Positions 48,488-58,137 of a stretch of 64,000 nucleotides of DNA are shown here, in pieces. Both the position numbers and the translations under genes were made by a program. The notes under the pieces were generated by a model. That model searched no databases, was not told where the DNA came from, and worked only from the letters and a program-made list of their open reading frames with translations. This stretch comes from Sediminicola sp035798135 (GTDB lineage Bacteria; Bacteroidota; Bacteroidia; Flavobacteriales; Flavobacteriaceae). Location of the stretch: contig JAPFBR010000001.1 in the NCBI GenBank assembly GCA_035798135.1, positions 1,116,001 to 1,180,000 of the forward strand, read 5' to 3'. Within the stretch, counting starts at the first letter, position 1, and every line of letters starts with the position of its first letter.

Positions 48488-51136
48488 ATGAACAATCTTT
48501 TTCAACCTAAACAAATGCCTAAACAAAACCTATTAGGTTTAATCCTACTTTTTACCACTGTCCTTGCTGCCCAAACAAATACCTCAACCCCCGCCAAGCG
48601 CTCATATACCACCAATGTTGTTGGGGAACAAGAAGCGCCGGAAGTAGATGGTTTGCTAGACGATGCTGCATGGAATGAAACGGAATGGGCCGGAGATTTT
48701 GTGGAATGGAGACCAGATGAGAATACACCCCCAACGTTTAGTACACGTTTCAAGATTGTGTACGACGCCAAGAATTTATACATCGGGATTCAGGCCTTTG
48801 ACAAGGCCCCGGATAGTATTGAAAAGCGCTTGTCTAGAAGGGATGGATTTCAAGGGGATATTGTAGAGGTCAACATAGATAGCTATTTGGATAAACGGAC
48901 GGGTTTTTCATTTTCCGTTTCGGCAGCAGGGGTAAAGGGGGATGAATTTATTTCTGATAATGGCAATAATTGGGATTCCAGTTGGAATCCTATCTGGTAT
49001 ACCAAGACCAATATTGATGGAGAGGGTTGGACCGCGGAAATGAAAATACCTTTCAGTCAGTTGCGGTTTGGAAAAAGCCACGAACAAATTTGGGGCTTAC
49101 AGGTGCAACGGATACTTTTTAGAAAAGAGGAACGATCAGTTTGGCAACGGGTACCAAGGGACGCCCCAGGTTGGGTAAGTGAATTTGGGGAACTCAGGGG
49201 CTTAATAGATATTGAGCCACAAAGGCAATTGGAAATCCAACCTTTCACCGTAGTCAAATTGGACACCTATCCCAAAGAGGCGGGAAATCCGTTTAGGGAC
49301 GGGTCCGATACCAAATTGAATGGGGGAATAGATGCCAAAATTGGAATTTCCAATAATCTGACCCTGGATCTAACCATTAATCCGGATTTTGGACAAGTAG
49401 AGGCAGATCCCGGAGCCATTGCCCTGGATGGCTTTCAAATATTTTTCGAGGAACAGCGTCCATTTTTTGTGGAAAACAAGAACATTTTTGACTATCGGTT
49501 CGCCAACAATCAAGATAATGTGTTTTATTCCAGACGAATAGGGAGAAGCCCACAAGGAAGTCCGTCAGTCAATGATGGAGAATTCGTAGATCAACCCAAT
49601 AATACGACCATTTTAGGGGCAGCCAAATTTTCGGGGAAAACAAAAAACGGATGGTCCCTGGGCGTATTGGAGAGTGTAACGGGCAAAATGTTTGCCGAAA
49701 TAAATAATAATGGGCAGGAACGTGAGGAATTGGTGGAACCACTGACCAATTATTTGGTAGCGAGGGTACAAAAAGATTTTAATGAACGCAATTCATATAT
49801 AGGAGGTATTTTTACTGCCACCAATAGGGATTTGGAACCAAGTCTAAGCTTTTTGAGGCAAGCTGCATATTCAGGGGGAGTCGACTTTAAACACAGTTGG
49901 AAAGAGCGAAAATATTTTGTTGAGGGAAATATGGTGGCCAGCCATGTGATGGGAAGTGAAGAATCTATAAGAGCTACCCAGGAATCCATTACCCACTTGT
50001 TCCAAAGGGTAGATGCTGACCATGTAGAAGTGGACGGGGATAGGACTTCCTTGTCCGGAACAGGCGGAAGACTAGAAGGAGGTAAGGCAGGGGGAGGACA
50101 TTGGCTCTACAATACAGGGATGAGCTGGAAGTCTCCCGAACTGGAATTAAATGATATCGGATTCTTGCGGCAAGCAGATGAAATTAGGCAATATTCCAGT
50201 GTGAGTTGGCGAACCTTAAAGCCTTTGGAGAAATTCAGGAACATATATATAGGTGCAGGACAATTAAGCACCTATGATTTTGAAGGCAATTTTAACCGAA
50301 TGCAGTACGACCTAAATACGGAGTTCATTTTTAAGAACAATTGGTTTGCAGAATTCGGGGCTGCGCATAAACCTAGAATCTTTATCAACACCTTTTTAAG
50401 AGGCGGACCAAGATGGCGTTTTTCTGAGGAGAATTATGCTTATTTATTTTTTGGATCGGACAGAAGAAAGAAGCTGAGTTTTGTTTTGGGTCATGTAAAT
50501 AGCCAGGCTAAGCAAGATAACTTCTCTCTTATAAGATTTGTGGCCAGACTAAACTATCAGCCATTTAATGCCTTGAGCATCAATTTGGAGTCGGAGTTGG
50601 AGACAAATCCCAATAAGACGCAATATGTGACAGAAACGACATTTGGTGGGGTGCCCAGATATATAACCGCAAATATTGATCAGGACACATGGGCTACTAC
50701 ATTAAGGGTCAATTACACCATCAACCCCAACTTGAGTATTCAGTACTATGGGCAGCCATTTATTTCTAGGGGCAGGTACACCAATTTCAATTATGTGAAC
50801 AATCCAATCGCCAAAGATTTAGGAGAACGAATAACGTTGTACGGGCCAAATCAAATTTCCAAGGACAATGATATTTACAATGTGGATGAAGATAGTAATG
50901 GATCAGTTGACTATACTATTGGGGACCCCGATTTTTCATTTGTACAGTTTAGATCCAATCTGGTCTTGCGTTGGGAGTATATTCCTGGAAGTGAAATTTT
51001 CTTGGTTTGGTCACAGGGGGTTACCGGATTGGGAGATCCAAGGGAAACCTTGAGTAGAAGTTTAGATCGACAAATATTAAATGAGAAACTTGATAATACC
51101 TTCCTAATAAAGGCCACCTATAGATTTGCAAAATAG
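48488..51136 (+). CDS. DUF5916 outer-membrane protein with CBM9-like domain
   Basis: The 882-residue product has a signal peptide ending LLFTTVLAAQ (a second ATG at 48515 would also give it), then a carbohydrate-binding family 9-like sandwich (EVDGLLDDAAWNETEWAGDF through WTAEMKIPFSQLRFGKS, about residues 50-220) and a DUF5916 beta-barrel region up to the terminal KATYRFAK. The segment NPDFGQVEADPGAIALDGFQ is a family hallmark. These proteins are frequent in Bacteroidota outer membranes; ligand and function are unknown. Confidence 0.87.
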   Translation: MNNLFQPKQMPKQNLLGLILLFTTVLAAQTNTSTPAKRSYTTNVVGEQEAPEVDGLLDDAAWNETEWAGDFVEWRPDENTPPTFSTRFKIVYDAKNLYIGIQAFDKAPDSIEKRLSRRDGFQGDIVEVNIDSYLDKRTGFSFSVSAAGVKGDEFISDNGNNWDSSWNPIWYTKTNIDGEGWTAEMKIPFSQLRFGKSHEQIWGLQVQRILFRKEERSVWQRVPRDAPGWVSEFGELRGLIDIEPQRQLEIQPFTVVKLDTYPKEAGNPFRDGSDTKLNGGIDAKIGISNNLTLDLTINPDFGQVEADPGAIALDGFQIFFEEQRPFFVENKNIFDYRFANNQDNVFYSRRIGRSPQGSPSVNDGEFVDQPNNTTILGAAKFSGKTKNGWSLGVLESVTGKMFAEINNNGQEREELVEPLTNYLVARVQKDFNERNSYIGGIFTATNRDLEPSLSFLRQAAYSGGVDFKHSWKERKYFVEGNMVASHVMGSEESIRATQESITHLFQRVDADHVEVDGDRTSLSGTGGRLEGGKAGGGHWLYNTGMSWKSPELELNDIGFLRQADEIRQYSSVSWRTLKPLEKFRNIYIGAGQLSTYDFEGNFNRMQYDLNTEFIFKNNWFAEFGAAHKPRIFINTFLRGGPRWRFSEENYAYLFFGSDRRKKLSFVLGHVNSQAKQDNFSLIRFVARLNYQPFNALSINLESELETNPNKTQYVTETTFGGVPRYITANIDQDTWATTLRVNYTINPNLSIQYYGQPFISRGRYTNFNYVNNPIAKDLGERITLYGPNQISKDNDIYNVDEDSNGSVDYTIGDPDFSFVQFRSNLVLRWEYIPGSEIFLVWSQGVTGLGDPRETLSRSLDRQILNEKLDNTFLIKATYRFAK

Positions 51137-51205
51137 AAAGTTCCTGCTTTGTTGATGAAATAAAATTCCATTTTATGCGTTTAGTCCTAAAATTAAACCC
51201 TCGAC

Positions 51206-51688
51206 ATGATCACACGTAGTTTTATAAGTCTAGTAATTGTTGCCTTATTGGGATTTTCTTGTTCCTCGGATAAAGATAACGTCATGGGAACCAGTTCCAT
51301 TGAAGGGACTTGGGATGTAGCAGAGTTGAAAGTCAATGATTCCAACAATCAGGATTTATTGTTTGCAAAAGGAATTTTTGATGTCTTGATTGCACAGGAT
51401 TGCGATCTGTTGGTTCTTACATTTAAGGCCGATGGCACATTGATTACTAGAAGTGGGGTCAATGATATTGAGATCGATTTCAATGCAACATCCATTCCCT
51501 GTCCCGCAAGTTTTGAAGAAGAAGATGCAACCTGGAGCTTGGATGGAGACCAGTTGACTATTACCGATGCCACAGGTTTAGCTGAGACTGCAACGATCCA
51601 GCTTAACAGTAGTAGCTTAATAGTTGCAGGGGAAGATATAGAGGCGGAAAGCCTAACAGGGACAGAAATTATTTTTAAAAGGAGATAG
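51206..51688 (+). CDS. Lipocalin-like lipoprotein
   Basis: This 160-residue protein begins with a lipoprotein signal (SLVIVALLGFSC, lipidated cysteine at 19) and a Ser-Asp-Lys tether. Next comes a small beta-sandwich with SIEGTWDVAELKVN at the start and repeated strands, the pattern of lipocalin-like domains of Bacteroidota (W near the start, GTLITRSG, WSLDGDQLTI). Ligand unknown. It is 69 bases after the DUF5916 gene and is closed by a terminator. Confidence 0.8.
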   Translation: MITRSFISLVIVALLGFSCSSDKDNVMGTSSIEGTWDVAELKVNDSNNQDLLFAKGIFDVLIAQDCDLLVLTFKADGTLITRSGVNDIEIDFNATSIPCPASFEEEDATWSLDGDQLTITDATGLAETATIQLNSSSLIVAGEDIEAESLTGTEIIFKRR

Positions 51689-51708
51689 TCACAACAATAA
51701 TTTATATC

Positions 51709-51743
51709 AAAAGCCCTCTTGGAACATCCAAGAGGGCTTTTTT
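51709..51743. terminator. Bidirectional terminator between the lipoprotein gene and polA
   Basis: AAAAGCCCTCTTGGA and TCCAAGAGGGCTTTT pair perfectly over 15 bp with a 3-base loop. Confidence 0.92.
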
Positions 51744-51762
51744 GATTCTCTTTGTGTCGGTA

Positions 51763-54600
51763 TCAATGTGCCTGCAGCCAATTGTCCCCAACTCCCATTT
51801 CCACATCCAAGGGAACAGAAAGGATATATGCGTTTTCCATCTCGGTCTTGATCATGGACTTTAGTTCTTCCAACTCGGGCTTGTATACATCAAAGACCAA
51901 TTCATCATGTACCTGTAAAAGCATTTTGGATTTGTATTTGCCATCTTCCAACTTCTTATAGATATTGATCATGGCTATCTTGATGATATCCGCAGCACTT
52001 CCCTGTATGGGGGCATTTACGGCATTTCGTTCTGCGGCACCCCTAACAATGGCATTGCTGCCGTTGATATCCTTTAAATACCTTCTTCTGCCCAAAACGG
52101 TTTGTACATAGCCGTGTTCCCTGGCAAATTCTATCTGTTCACTAATGTAGTTTCGCAATTTGGGATAGGTTTTGTAATACGTGTCGATCAGATCCTTGGC
52201 TTCCCCTCTAGAGAGATCTGTCTGGTTGCTCAGTCCAAAAGCCGATACCCCATAAATGATTCCAAAATTGACGGTTTTGGCATTGCTTCGCTGTTCCCTT
52301 GTCACTTCCTCCAATGGGATATTAAATACCTTTGAGGCTGTAGAGGCGTGGATGTCCTCACCATTTTTAAAGGCCTCGATCATGGTGGTTTCTTGACTCA
52401 ATGCCGCAATGATACGAAGTTCTATCTGAGAGTAATCCGCTGCTAGTAAGGTGTAATCTTCATTCTTTGGCACAAAGGCCTTGCGGACCTGTCTTCCTCT
52501 TTCGGTTCGTATGGGAATGTTCTGTAGGTTGGGGTTATTACTGCTCAATCTGCCAGTTGCCGCTACGGTCTGCATATAATCTGTATGTACCCTGCCCGTG
52601 GTAAGTTCCACTTGTCCAGGTAGCGCATCTATATAGGTGCTCTTCAATTTGGCGAGTCCCCTGTATTCCAGCACATGTTGTATGATTTCATGATCTTTGG
52701 CAAGGTAGGAAAGTACGTCTTCTGCGGTGGAATATTGCCCAGTTTTTGTTTTCTTGGGTTTGTCCACCAGTTTCATCTTGTCAAATAGAATTTCTCCCAA
52801 TTGCTTTGGAGATCCTATATTAAATTCTTCCCCTGCATCCTCGTAAATTTTAGCTTCCAGATTCTTGATATCGCTGTCCAAGTCCTTGGAAAGGGAGTGT
52901 AAAAAATCGGTGTCCAATTTTATGCCTTCCAACTCCATATCTGCCAACACATGCAACAGTGGAATTTCTATGTCATTGAAGAGGTCTTCCGTTTTGGCCT
53001 CGGCCAGTTCCGGTCTAAAGTGTTGCGCCAGTTGAAAGGTGATATCCGCATCTTCCACGGCATATTCCGTTTGCTTTTCCAAGGGGACGTCCCTCATGGA
53101 CATTTGGTTCTTACCTTTTTTACCAATTAACTCTGTAATGGAAACGGGGGTGTAGTCTAAATAAGTCTCTGCCAACACGTCCATATTGTGTCGCATATCA
53201 GGATTGATCAGGTAATGTGCCAACATGGTATCGAAACACTTGCCTTTTACCTTTATCTTGTATTTATCCAGTACCTTGATATCATATTTAAGGTTCTGTC
53301 CTATTTTTTCAATTTTATCTGCTTCGAAGAAGGGCCTTAATTGTTCAATAATGTCTTGGGCCTTCTCGATTTCCTCGGGAAAGGGAATATAAAAACCCTT
53401 TCCTGGTTCCCAGCTAAAGGCGATCCCAACTAACTGTGCTTCCAGTGGATTTAAAGAAGTTGTTTCCGTATCAAAACAAACCGAGGTCTGTTTAAGCAAG
53501 TTCTGAATGAATAATTTCATCGCCATTCCCGGTGCTACACTTTGGTAAACATGGGCAACATCCTTGATGGTTTTTCTGCTCGATACAGCTTCCAATGTTC
53601 CTGAAGGCTGGTTGGGATCACCTCCAAAAAGTGAAAACTGACCGCCTCCGGCCTCTTGTGCTTGTTTTTTGGCAGTTGGGGTACTGCTTACTGGGGTGGT
53701 TGTGGTTTCTTCTTCGGCAGAGAATATTTTAAGGAATTGGTCTTTTAGCCTTCTAAATTCCAATTCTTCGAAGAGCTCCTGTACCTTTTCGCTATCGGGC
53801 ATGGACATTTCGTAGTCCTTGGCGTTAAAAGTTACATCGCAAGTAATACATATGGTCGCCAGCTTCTTTGATAGGATCCCCAATTCTTTGTTTTCTTCGA
53901 TTTTCTCCTTCATTTTACCTTTAAGCTTGTCGGTATTGGCCAAAAGGTTTTCCATGGACCCGAATTCGGCAATGAATTTTTTGGCGGTTTTGTCCCCTAC
54001 CCCTGGAAGTCCCGGGATGTTGTCACTGGCATCGCCCATCATTCCCAAGTAGTCGATGACCTGTTCCGGACGCTCAACGCCAAAACGTTCTTTTATCTCT
54101 GGAATACCCCAAATTTCTATGCCATTGCCCATTCTGGCCGGCCTGTACATAAAAATATTCTCCGATACCAATTGTCCAAAATCCTTATCTGGGGTTACCA
54201 TAAAAACCTTGTAATCTTCTTTTTCTGCCTGTTTGGCCAAGGTCCCAATAATATCGTCTGCCTCTAGCCCGTACAGTTCTACGACAGGAATGTGCATGGC
54301 CTTTAGAATATTTTGGATATAGGGTACGGCCTGTCTGATAGCGTCAGGTGTTTCGTCCCTATTGGCTTTGTAGTCAGCGAACATTTCCGTGCGTTCTGTA
54401 CTACCGCCCTTGTCAAAACAAACCGCCAAATGATCTGGTTTTTCCCTTTTAATCACATCAAAAAGAGAATTGACGAAGCCCATAACGGCAGAGGTATCCA
54501 TCCCCTTGGAGTTGATTCTTGGATTCTTAATCAACGCATAGTAGCCGCGGAAAATCAATGCATATGCATCGAGTAAAAAAAGTCTTTTTTGTTCTGCCAT
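51763..54600 (-). CDS. polA: DNA polymerase I
   Basis: The 945-residue protein has all three domains. The 5'-nuclease domain is about residues 1-300 (FLLDAYALIFRGYYA, DYLGMMGDASDNIPGLPGVG). The 3'-5' exonuclease domain has intact acidic residues (VCFDTETTSLNPLEAQLVGI). The polymerase domain shows DYSQIELRIIAALS, RSNAKTVNFGIIYG and LLQVHDELVFDV. It repairs DNA and matures Okazaki fragments. Proofreading residues appear present. Confidence 0.96.
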   Translation of the reverse strand: MAEQKRLFLLDAYALIFRGYYALIKNPRINSKGMDTSAVMGFVNSLFDVIKREKPDHLAVCFDKGGSTERTEMFADYKANRDETPDAIRQAVPYIQNILKAMHIPVVELYGLEADDIIGTLAKQAEKEDYKVFMVTPDKDFGQLVSENIFMYRPARMGNGIEIWGIPEIKERFGVERPEQVIDYLGMMGDASDNIPGLPGVGDKTAKKFIAEFGSMENLLANTDKLKGKMKEKIEENKELGILSKKLATICITCDVTFNAKDYEMSMPDSEKVQELFEELEFRRLKDQFLKIFSAEEETTTTPVSSTPTAKKQAQEAGGGQFSLFGGDPNQPSGTLEAVSSRKTIKDVAHVYQSVAPGMAMKLFIQNLLKQTSVCFDTETTSLNPLEAQLVGIAFSWEPGKGFYIPFPEEIEKAQDIIEQLRPFFEADKIEKIGQNLKYDIKVLDKYKIKVKGKCFDTMLAHYLINPDMRHNMDVLAETYLDYTPVSITELIGKKGKNQMSMRDVPLEKQTEYAVEDADITFQLAQHFRPELAEAKTEDLFNDIEIPLLHVLADMELEGIKLDTDFLHSLSKDLDSDIKNLEAKIYEDAGEEFNIGSPKQLGEILFDKMKLVDKPKKTKTGQYSTAEDVLSYLAKDHEIIQHVLEYRGLAKLKSTYIDALPGQVELTTGRVHTDYMQTVAATGRLSSNNPNLQNIPIRTERGRQVRKAFVPKNEDYTLLAADYSQIELRIIAALSQETTMIEAFKNGEDIHASTASKVFNIPLEEVTREQRSNAKTVNFGIIYGVSAFGLSNQTDLSRGEAKDLIDTYYKTYPKLRNYISEQIEFAREHGYVQTVLGRRRYLKDINGSNAIVRGAAERNAVNAPIQGSAADIIKIAMINIYKKLEDGKYKSKMLLQVHDELVFDVYKPELEELKSMIKTEMENAYILSVPLDVEMGVGDNWLQAH

Positions 54601-54622
54601 TTTGGGTATTCAATTAGTATTT

Positions 54623-54630
54623 CAAAGCTA
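54623..54630 (-). promoter_or_regulatory. -7 box for polA
   Basis: On the minus strand TAGCTTTG (54630 to 54623) is a perfect TAnnTTTG. TTTC stands 19 bp upstream in the -33 position. The predicted leader is about 18 bases. Confidence 0.6.
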
Positions 54631-54657
54631 CAAATATTATGATCTTTTTGAAAACAC

Positions 54658-55653
54658 TTAGGGTTTAATAAAGGAATTTGAAGGGTGGTTCTCTTGGCCT
54701 TCGCTTGTAAACATACTATAGGAAAAACCTGGATGTACACAAAATGATCCCGTTTCTCCTTTTTTATTGATAGCTATAAAGCCAATTTGAAAATCGTTCC
54801 TGCCCTTGTTTTTGGCCATGATTCTTTTGACCCCTTCTTCACAGGCCTCTTGAGGGGTTTTTCCTTGGCGCATAAGTTCAACGATCAAAAAACTGCCTAC
54901 GGTGCGTACCACTTCTTCCCCTACACCGGTAGCTGTGGCGGCTCCCACCTCATTGTCCACAAATAGTCCTGCGCCTATTATGGGGGAGTCCCCAACGCGC
55001 CCACCAAATTTATAGGCCATACCGCTCGTAGTACATGCCCCTGAAATATCTCCATTTTTATCGATCGCCAACATGCCGATCGTATCGTGGTTTTCAATGT
55101 TGATAACAGGCTTGTATTGGGAGGTCTTTTTCCATTCCATCCACTCCTGGCGGGATTTTTCCGTTAGAAGGTCATCCTTTGCAAAACCTTTTTCATAGGC
55201 AAATTGTTCCGCCCCTTTACCGGCCAGCATCACGTGGGGGGTCTCTTCCATAACTTTACGAGCAACCGAAACCGCATGGACGATATTTTGAAGATAGACT
55301 ACCGCCCCACAATTGCCATCCTTATCCATGATACAGGCATCCAAGGTAACATTGCCGTCCCTGTCCGGACGGCCTCCCTTGCCCACTGTTTGGTTGTCCA
55401 AATCCGCCTCTTCTATCATGACCCCTTGTTCCACTGCATCGAGTGAATTCCCTCCGCTGCTGAGCACCTCCCAGGCTTTGGCTGTAGCATTGGCAAAGTT
55501 CCATGTACAGATTACTATTGGGTACTGTACAAATGGACTTTGTTCGGCCACCAATATTTTGGATTCATTTTCATCAAAGGAAGCAAGTATGGGCGTAGTA
55601 ATTAATCCTGCTGCGCCAATTGTTGAATTTTTAAGGAAATTTCTGCGTTTCAT
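54658..55653 (-). CDS. Glycosylasparaginase-like N-terminal-nucleophile hydrolase
   Basis: The 331-residue product has a twin-arginine-like leader (MKRRNFLKNSTIGAAGLITT). The self-processing site NHDTIGMLAIDKNGDISGAC has the catalytic threonine of N4-(beta-N-acetylglucosaminyl)-L-asparaginases, and GVGEEVVRTVGSFLIVELM follows. The precursor should be cut before this threonine. It removes asparagine from N-glycans, or beta-aspartyl groups, in the periplasm. It is divergent from cutC. Confidence 0.9.
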   Translation of the reverse strand: MKRRNFLKNSTIGAAGLITTPILASFDENESKILVAEQSPFVQYPIVICTWNFANATAKAWEVLSSGGNSLDAVEQGVMIEEADLDNQTVGKGGRPDRDGNVTLDACIMDKDGNCGAVVYLQNIVHAVSVARKVMEETPHVMLAGKGAEQFAYEKGFAKDDLLTEKSRQEWMEWKKTSQYKPVINIENHDTIGMLAIDKNGDISGACTTSGMAYKFGGRVGDSPIIGAGLFVDNEVGAATATGVGEEVVRTVGSFLIVELMRQGKTPQEACEEGVKRIMAKNKGRNDFQIGFIAINKKGETGSFCVHPGFSYSMFTSEGQENHPSNSFIKP

Positions 55654-55695
55654 CTGTCTGGGTTGCTTATTTTTAAGGGCCTAAATATAGGGAAT

Positions 55696-56418
55696 ATGAT
55701 CATAGAAGTATGTGCCAATTCTTTGGAATCTGCCATGAATGCCCAAAAAGGAGGCGCCGACAGGATAGAGCTTTGTGTAGAATTGGGCGTTGGTGGAATT
55801 ACCCCTTCCCCAGGACTTATGAAGAGTATTAAGGAGCAGATTTTCATCCCTGTACATGTCCTAATTAGACCTCGAAGTGGTGATTTCACCTATTCTAAAT
55901 CCGAATTTCAAATTGCAAAAAACGATGTTCAATTTTGTAGGGACATGGGATTTGACGGCATTGTTTCAGGAGTTTTGAGAGAAGACTTCCAGGTGGATAT
56001 TAAGCGTACGAAGGAATTGATAGATTTGGCAAAGGGAATGGAGTTTACGTTTCACAGGGCCTTTGATTGGGTGTTGGATCCATTTCTTGCTTTGGAGCAG
56101 TTGGAAGGGTTGGGGGTTGCCAATATTTTGACCTCAGGACAAGAGACCTCGGCCCTAAAAGGGTTGCCATTATTAGAAAAATTACATCAAAAAGCTACTA
56201 CGTGCACTATTTTACCGGGTGGGGGCATAAGGCCGGAAAATGTAATGGAGTTTAAGAAAAAAGAATTTAAAGCGGTACATTTATCGGGATCCCGATTTTA
56301 TAAAACCTTGGATGCTTCCCCCCGTATATCTATGAACAGCCCTACCTTTTTTAAGGAGGAGGCGGTTGCCATAACAGACGAAAACATCATCAAAGCAATT
56401 AGTGGATTGGTTAAATAA
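55696..56418 (+). CDS. cutC: CutC family protein
   Basis: I choose the ATG at 55696 (MIIEVCANSLESAMNAQKGG) over a TTG at 55663; the product has 240 residues. The TIM-barrel signatures ADRIELCVELGVGGITPSPG, VLIRPRSGDFTYS, FHRAFDWVLDP and LTSGQETSALKGLPLLEKL are those of CutC. The family was linked to copper homeostasis, but the biochemical role is uncertain. The start lies 42 bases from the divergent glycosylasparaginase-like gene. Confidence 0.92.
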   Translation: MIIEVCANSLESAMNAQKGGADRIELCVELGVGGITPSPGLMKSIKEQIFIPVHVLIRPRSGDFTYSKSEFQIAKNDVQFCRDMGFDGIVSGVLREDFQVDIKRTKELIDLAKGMEFTFHRAFDWVLDPFLALEQLEGLGVANILTSGQETSALKGLPLLEKLHQKATTCTILPGGGIRPENVMEFKKKEFKAVHLSGSRFYKTLDASPRISMNSPTFFKEEAVAITDENIIKAISGLVK

Positions 56419-56451
56419 ATTATAAAAGGGGCAGAACGCACCTTTAACAGA

Positions 56452-56459
56452 TATCTTTG
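56452..56459 (+). promoter_or_regulatory. -7 box for the metallophosphoesterase gene
   Basis: TATCTTTG is a perfect TAnnTTTG element, 14 bases before the ATG at 56474. No TTTG was found at 19 bp upstream. Confidence 0.45.
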
Positions 56460-56473
56460 TAAAAAAGTAAACT

Positions 56474-57703
56474 ATGCTTCGTTGGGTTATATTTATCGCT
56501 ATCTATCTAGCCTTGGGTTTATATACCCTTCAAGCCTTAAAAACTGTTTCAAGATATCCTTGGGTATATTATACCTTCATAATGCTATCCTTGTTGGCAT
56601 TGGGGAATTTTGTTTATCAGTTTACCGTTGGAGATGAGCCGGGGAGAGTCTTGAGCAGGCCTAAAAGTTATGCCTTTGGACTCTTGTTGACCATGCTGAC
56701 CTTTAAGCTTATCACCATCATTTTTCTATTTTCTGAGGATTTGTTTAGAATATTTAGTGGGACCTATCAAAAATTATTTGGTACAGCAAAGGAATTTAGC
56801 TTTCCGGAAAGAAGACGGTTCTTGAGCATCTTGGCCATGGGTATTGCAGCCATTCCCTTTAGCGCCCTTCTGTACGGAATGTACAAGGGTAAATACAATT
56901 TTAAGGTTCTAAGTTATAACCTGGAGTTTGATGATTTGCCCGATGCCTTTCACAATTATCAGATTACCCAAATATCAGATGTGCACAGTGGTAGTTTTGA
57001 TAATCGGAAAAAAATTGAATACGCAATAGATCTCGTAAATAAGCAAAAAAGTGATGTTCTCTTGTTTACTGGGGATATGGTGAACAACAAGGTTGAGGAA
57101 ATGCATCCTTGGTCAGAATTGTTTTCCACCCTGGAAGCCAAGGATGGGAAGTTTTCCATTTTAGGGAACCACGACTATGGGGATTATGTGGATTGGGATA
57201 CCCCAGAGGAGAAAAGTAAAAATCTTGAGGATTTAAAAATCTTACAAAAGAGTATAGGGTTCGATCTCCTGTTGAACGAGAGTCGGTATTTGGAAAAGGA
57301 TGGCGCTAAGATAGCATTGATCGGCGTAGAAAACTGGGGCCGGGGAGGTTTTAAAAAAGCAGGGGACCTAGATAAAGCAAAGGCAAATGTGGCCAAGGAC
57401 GACTTTAAAATTTTGATGAGCCACGATCCTTCCCATTGGGAGGATAAAGTGATCCATGATGATTACCATTACCACCTTACCTTGAGCGGACATACCCATG
57501 GGATGCAGTTTGGAATTGAAATTCCAGGATGGGTAAAATGGAGCCCTGTAAAATGGAGATACAAGTACTGGGCGGGTATTTATGAAGAATTGGGGCAGTA
57601 TATTAATGTGAACCGCGGTTTTGGCTTTTTGGGATATCCTGGAAGGGTAGGCATATGGCCCGAAATAACGGTAATTACCTTAAAAAAGAAAGCCTTAGTG
57701 TAG
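56474..57703 (+). CDS. Membrane-anchored metallophosphoesterase
   Basis: The 409-residue product has about four membrane helices in the first 140 residues and then a calcineurin-type phosphoesterase domain: QISDVHSGSF, LLFTGDMVNNK, SILGNHDYGDYVDWD, LMSHDPSHW and LSGHTHGMQFGIEIPGW. All metal ligands appear present. It resembles the YkuE/YaeI-type enzymes that act on lipid or peptidoglycan-linked substrates at the membrane. Substrate unknown. Confidence 0.9.
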   Translation: MLRWVIFIAIYLALGLYTLQALKTVSRYPWVYYTFIMLSLLALGNFVYQFTVGDEPGRVLSRPKSYAFGLLLTMLTFKLITIIFLFSEDLFRIFSGTYQKLFGTAKEFSFPERRRFLSILAMGIAAIPFSALLYGMYKGKYNFKVLSYNLEFDDLPDAFHNYQITQISDVHSGSFDNRKKIEYAIDLVNKQKSDVLLFTGDMVNNKVEEMHPWSELFSTLEAKDGKFSILGNHDYGDYVDWDTPEEKSKNLEDLKILQKSIGFDLLLNESRYLEKDGAKIALIGVENWGRGGFKKAGDLDKAKANVAKDDFKILMSHDPSHWEDKVIHDDYHYHLTLSGHTHGMQFGIEIPGWVKWSPVKWRYKYWAGIYEELGQYINVNRGFGFLGYPGRVGIWPEITVITLKKKALV

Positions 57704-57763
57704 CTTTTTGGCCCCGAAATTCTACAAATACGCAGCTATCGTTAGTATTTTAACATTTTTTCT

Positions 57764-57771
57764 TACTTTTG
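57764..57771 (+). promoter_or_regulatory. -7 box for the thioredoxin-fold gene
   Basis: TACTTTTG is a perfect TAnnTTTG element, 23 bases before the ATG at 57795. Confidence 0.5.
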
Positions 57772-57794
57772 ATTGATAACCGAAATGTTTCTAT

Positions 57795-58091
57795 ATGTCC
57801 AAGTTTGGTGAACTTATTGATTTAAACGTACCCGTTCTGTTAGATTTTTACGCAGAATGGAATGAGCAATCCACGGCTATGCATGCCGTATTGAGGGATG
57901 TTGCAGCAGCTTTGGGCGACAAAGGCAAAGTGATAAAGATCGATGTTGATAAAAACAAAGAACTGTCACAAGCACTGAGGGTTAAAGGCTTGCCTACCCT
58001 TATGATCTATAAAAAAGGCGAAATGGTATGGCGTCAAAGTGGTGAACAGGATGCCAATACCCTTATTGGGATTTTAAACGAATACATATAA
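57795..58091 (+). CDS. Thioredoxin-fold protein lacking the CxxC active site
   Basis: This 98-residue protein follows the thioredoxin fold: VPVLLDFYAEWNEQSTAMHA, KVIKIDVDKNKELSQALRVK and GLPTLMIYKKGEMVWRQSG with the cis-proline in LPT. The usual WCGPC is W22-N-E-Q-S, so both redox cysteines are gone and no other cysteine is present. Dithiol chemistry is excluded. A binding or chaperone role is possible (inference). It stands alone with its own promoter and terminator. Confidence 0.88.
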   Translation: MSKFGELIDLNVPVLLDFYAEWNEQSTAMHAVLRDVAAALGDKGKVIKIDVDKNKELSQALRVKGLPTLMIYKKGEMVWRQSGEQDANTLIGILNEYI

Positions 58092-58093
58092 AC

Positions 58094-58130
58094 AAAAAAG
58101 CGGGATGATCTTCATTCCGCTTTTTTTTGA
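58094..58130. terminator. Bidirectional terminator after the thioredoxin-fold gene
   Basis: AAAGCGGGATGA and TCATTCCGCTTT pair (one G-T) around TCT, with A run before and T run after. It also serves the convergent DUF2723 gene. Confidence 0.85.
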
Positions 58131-58137
58131 TATTGTC

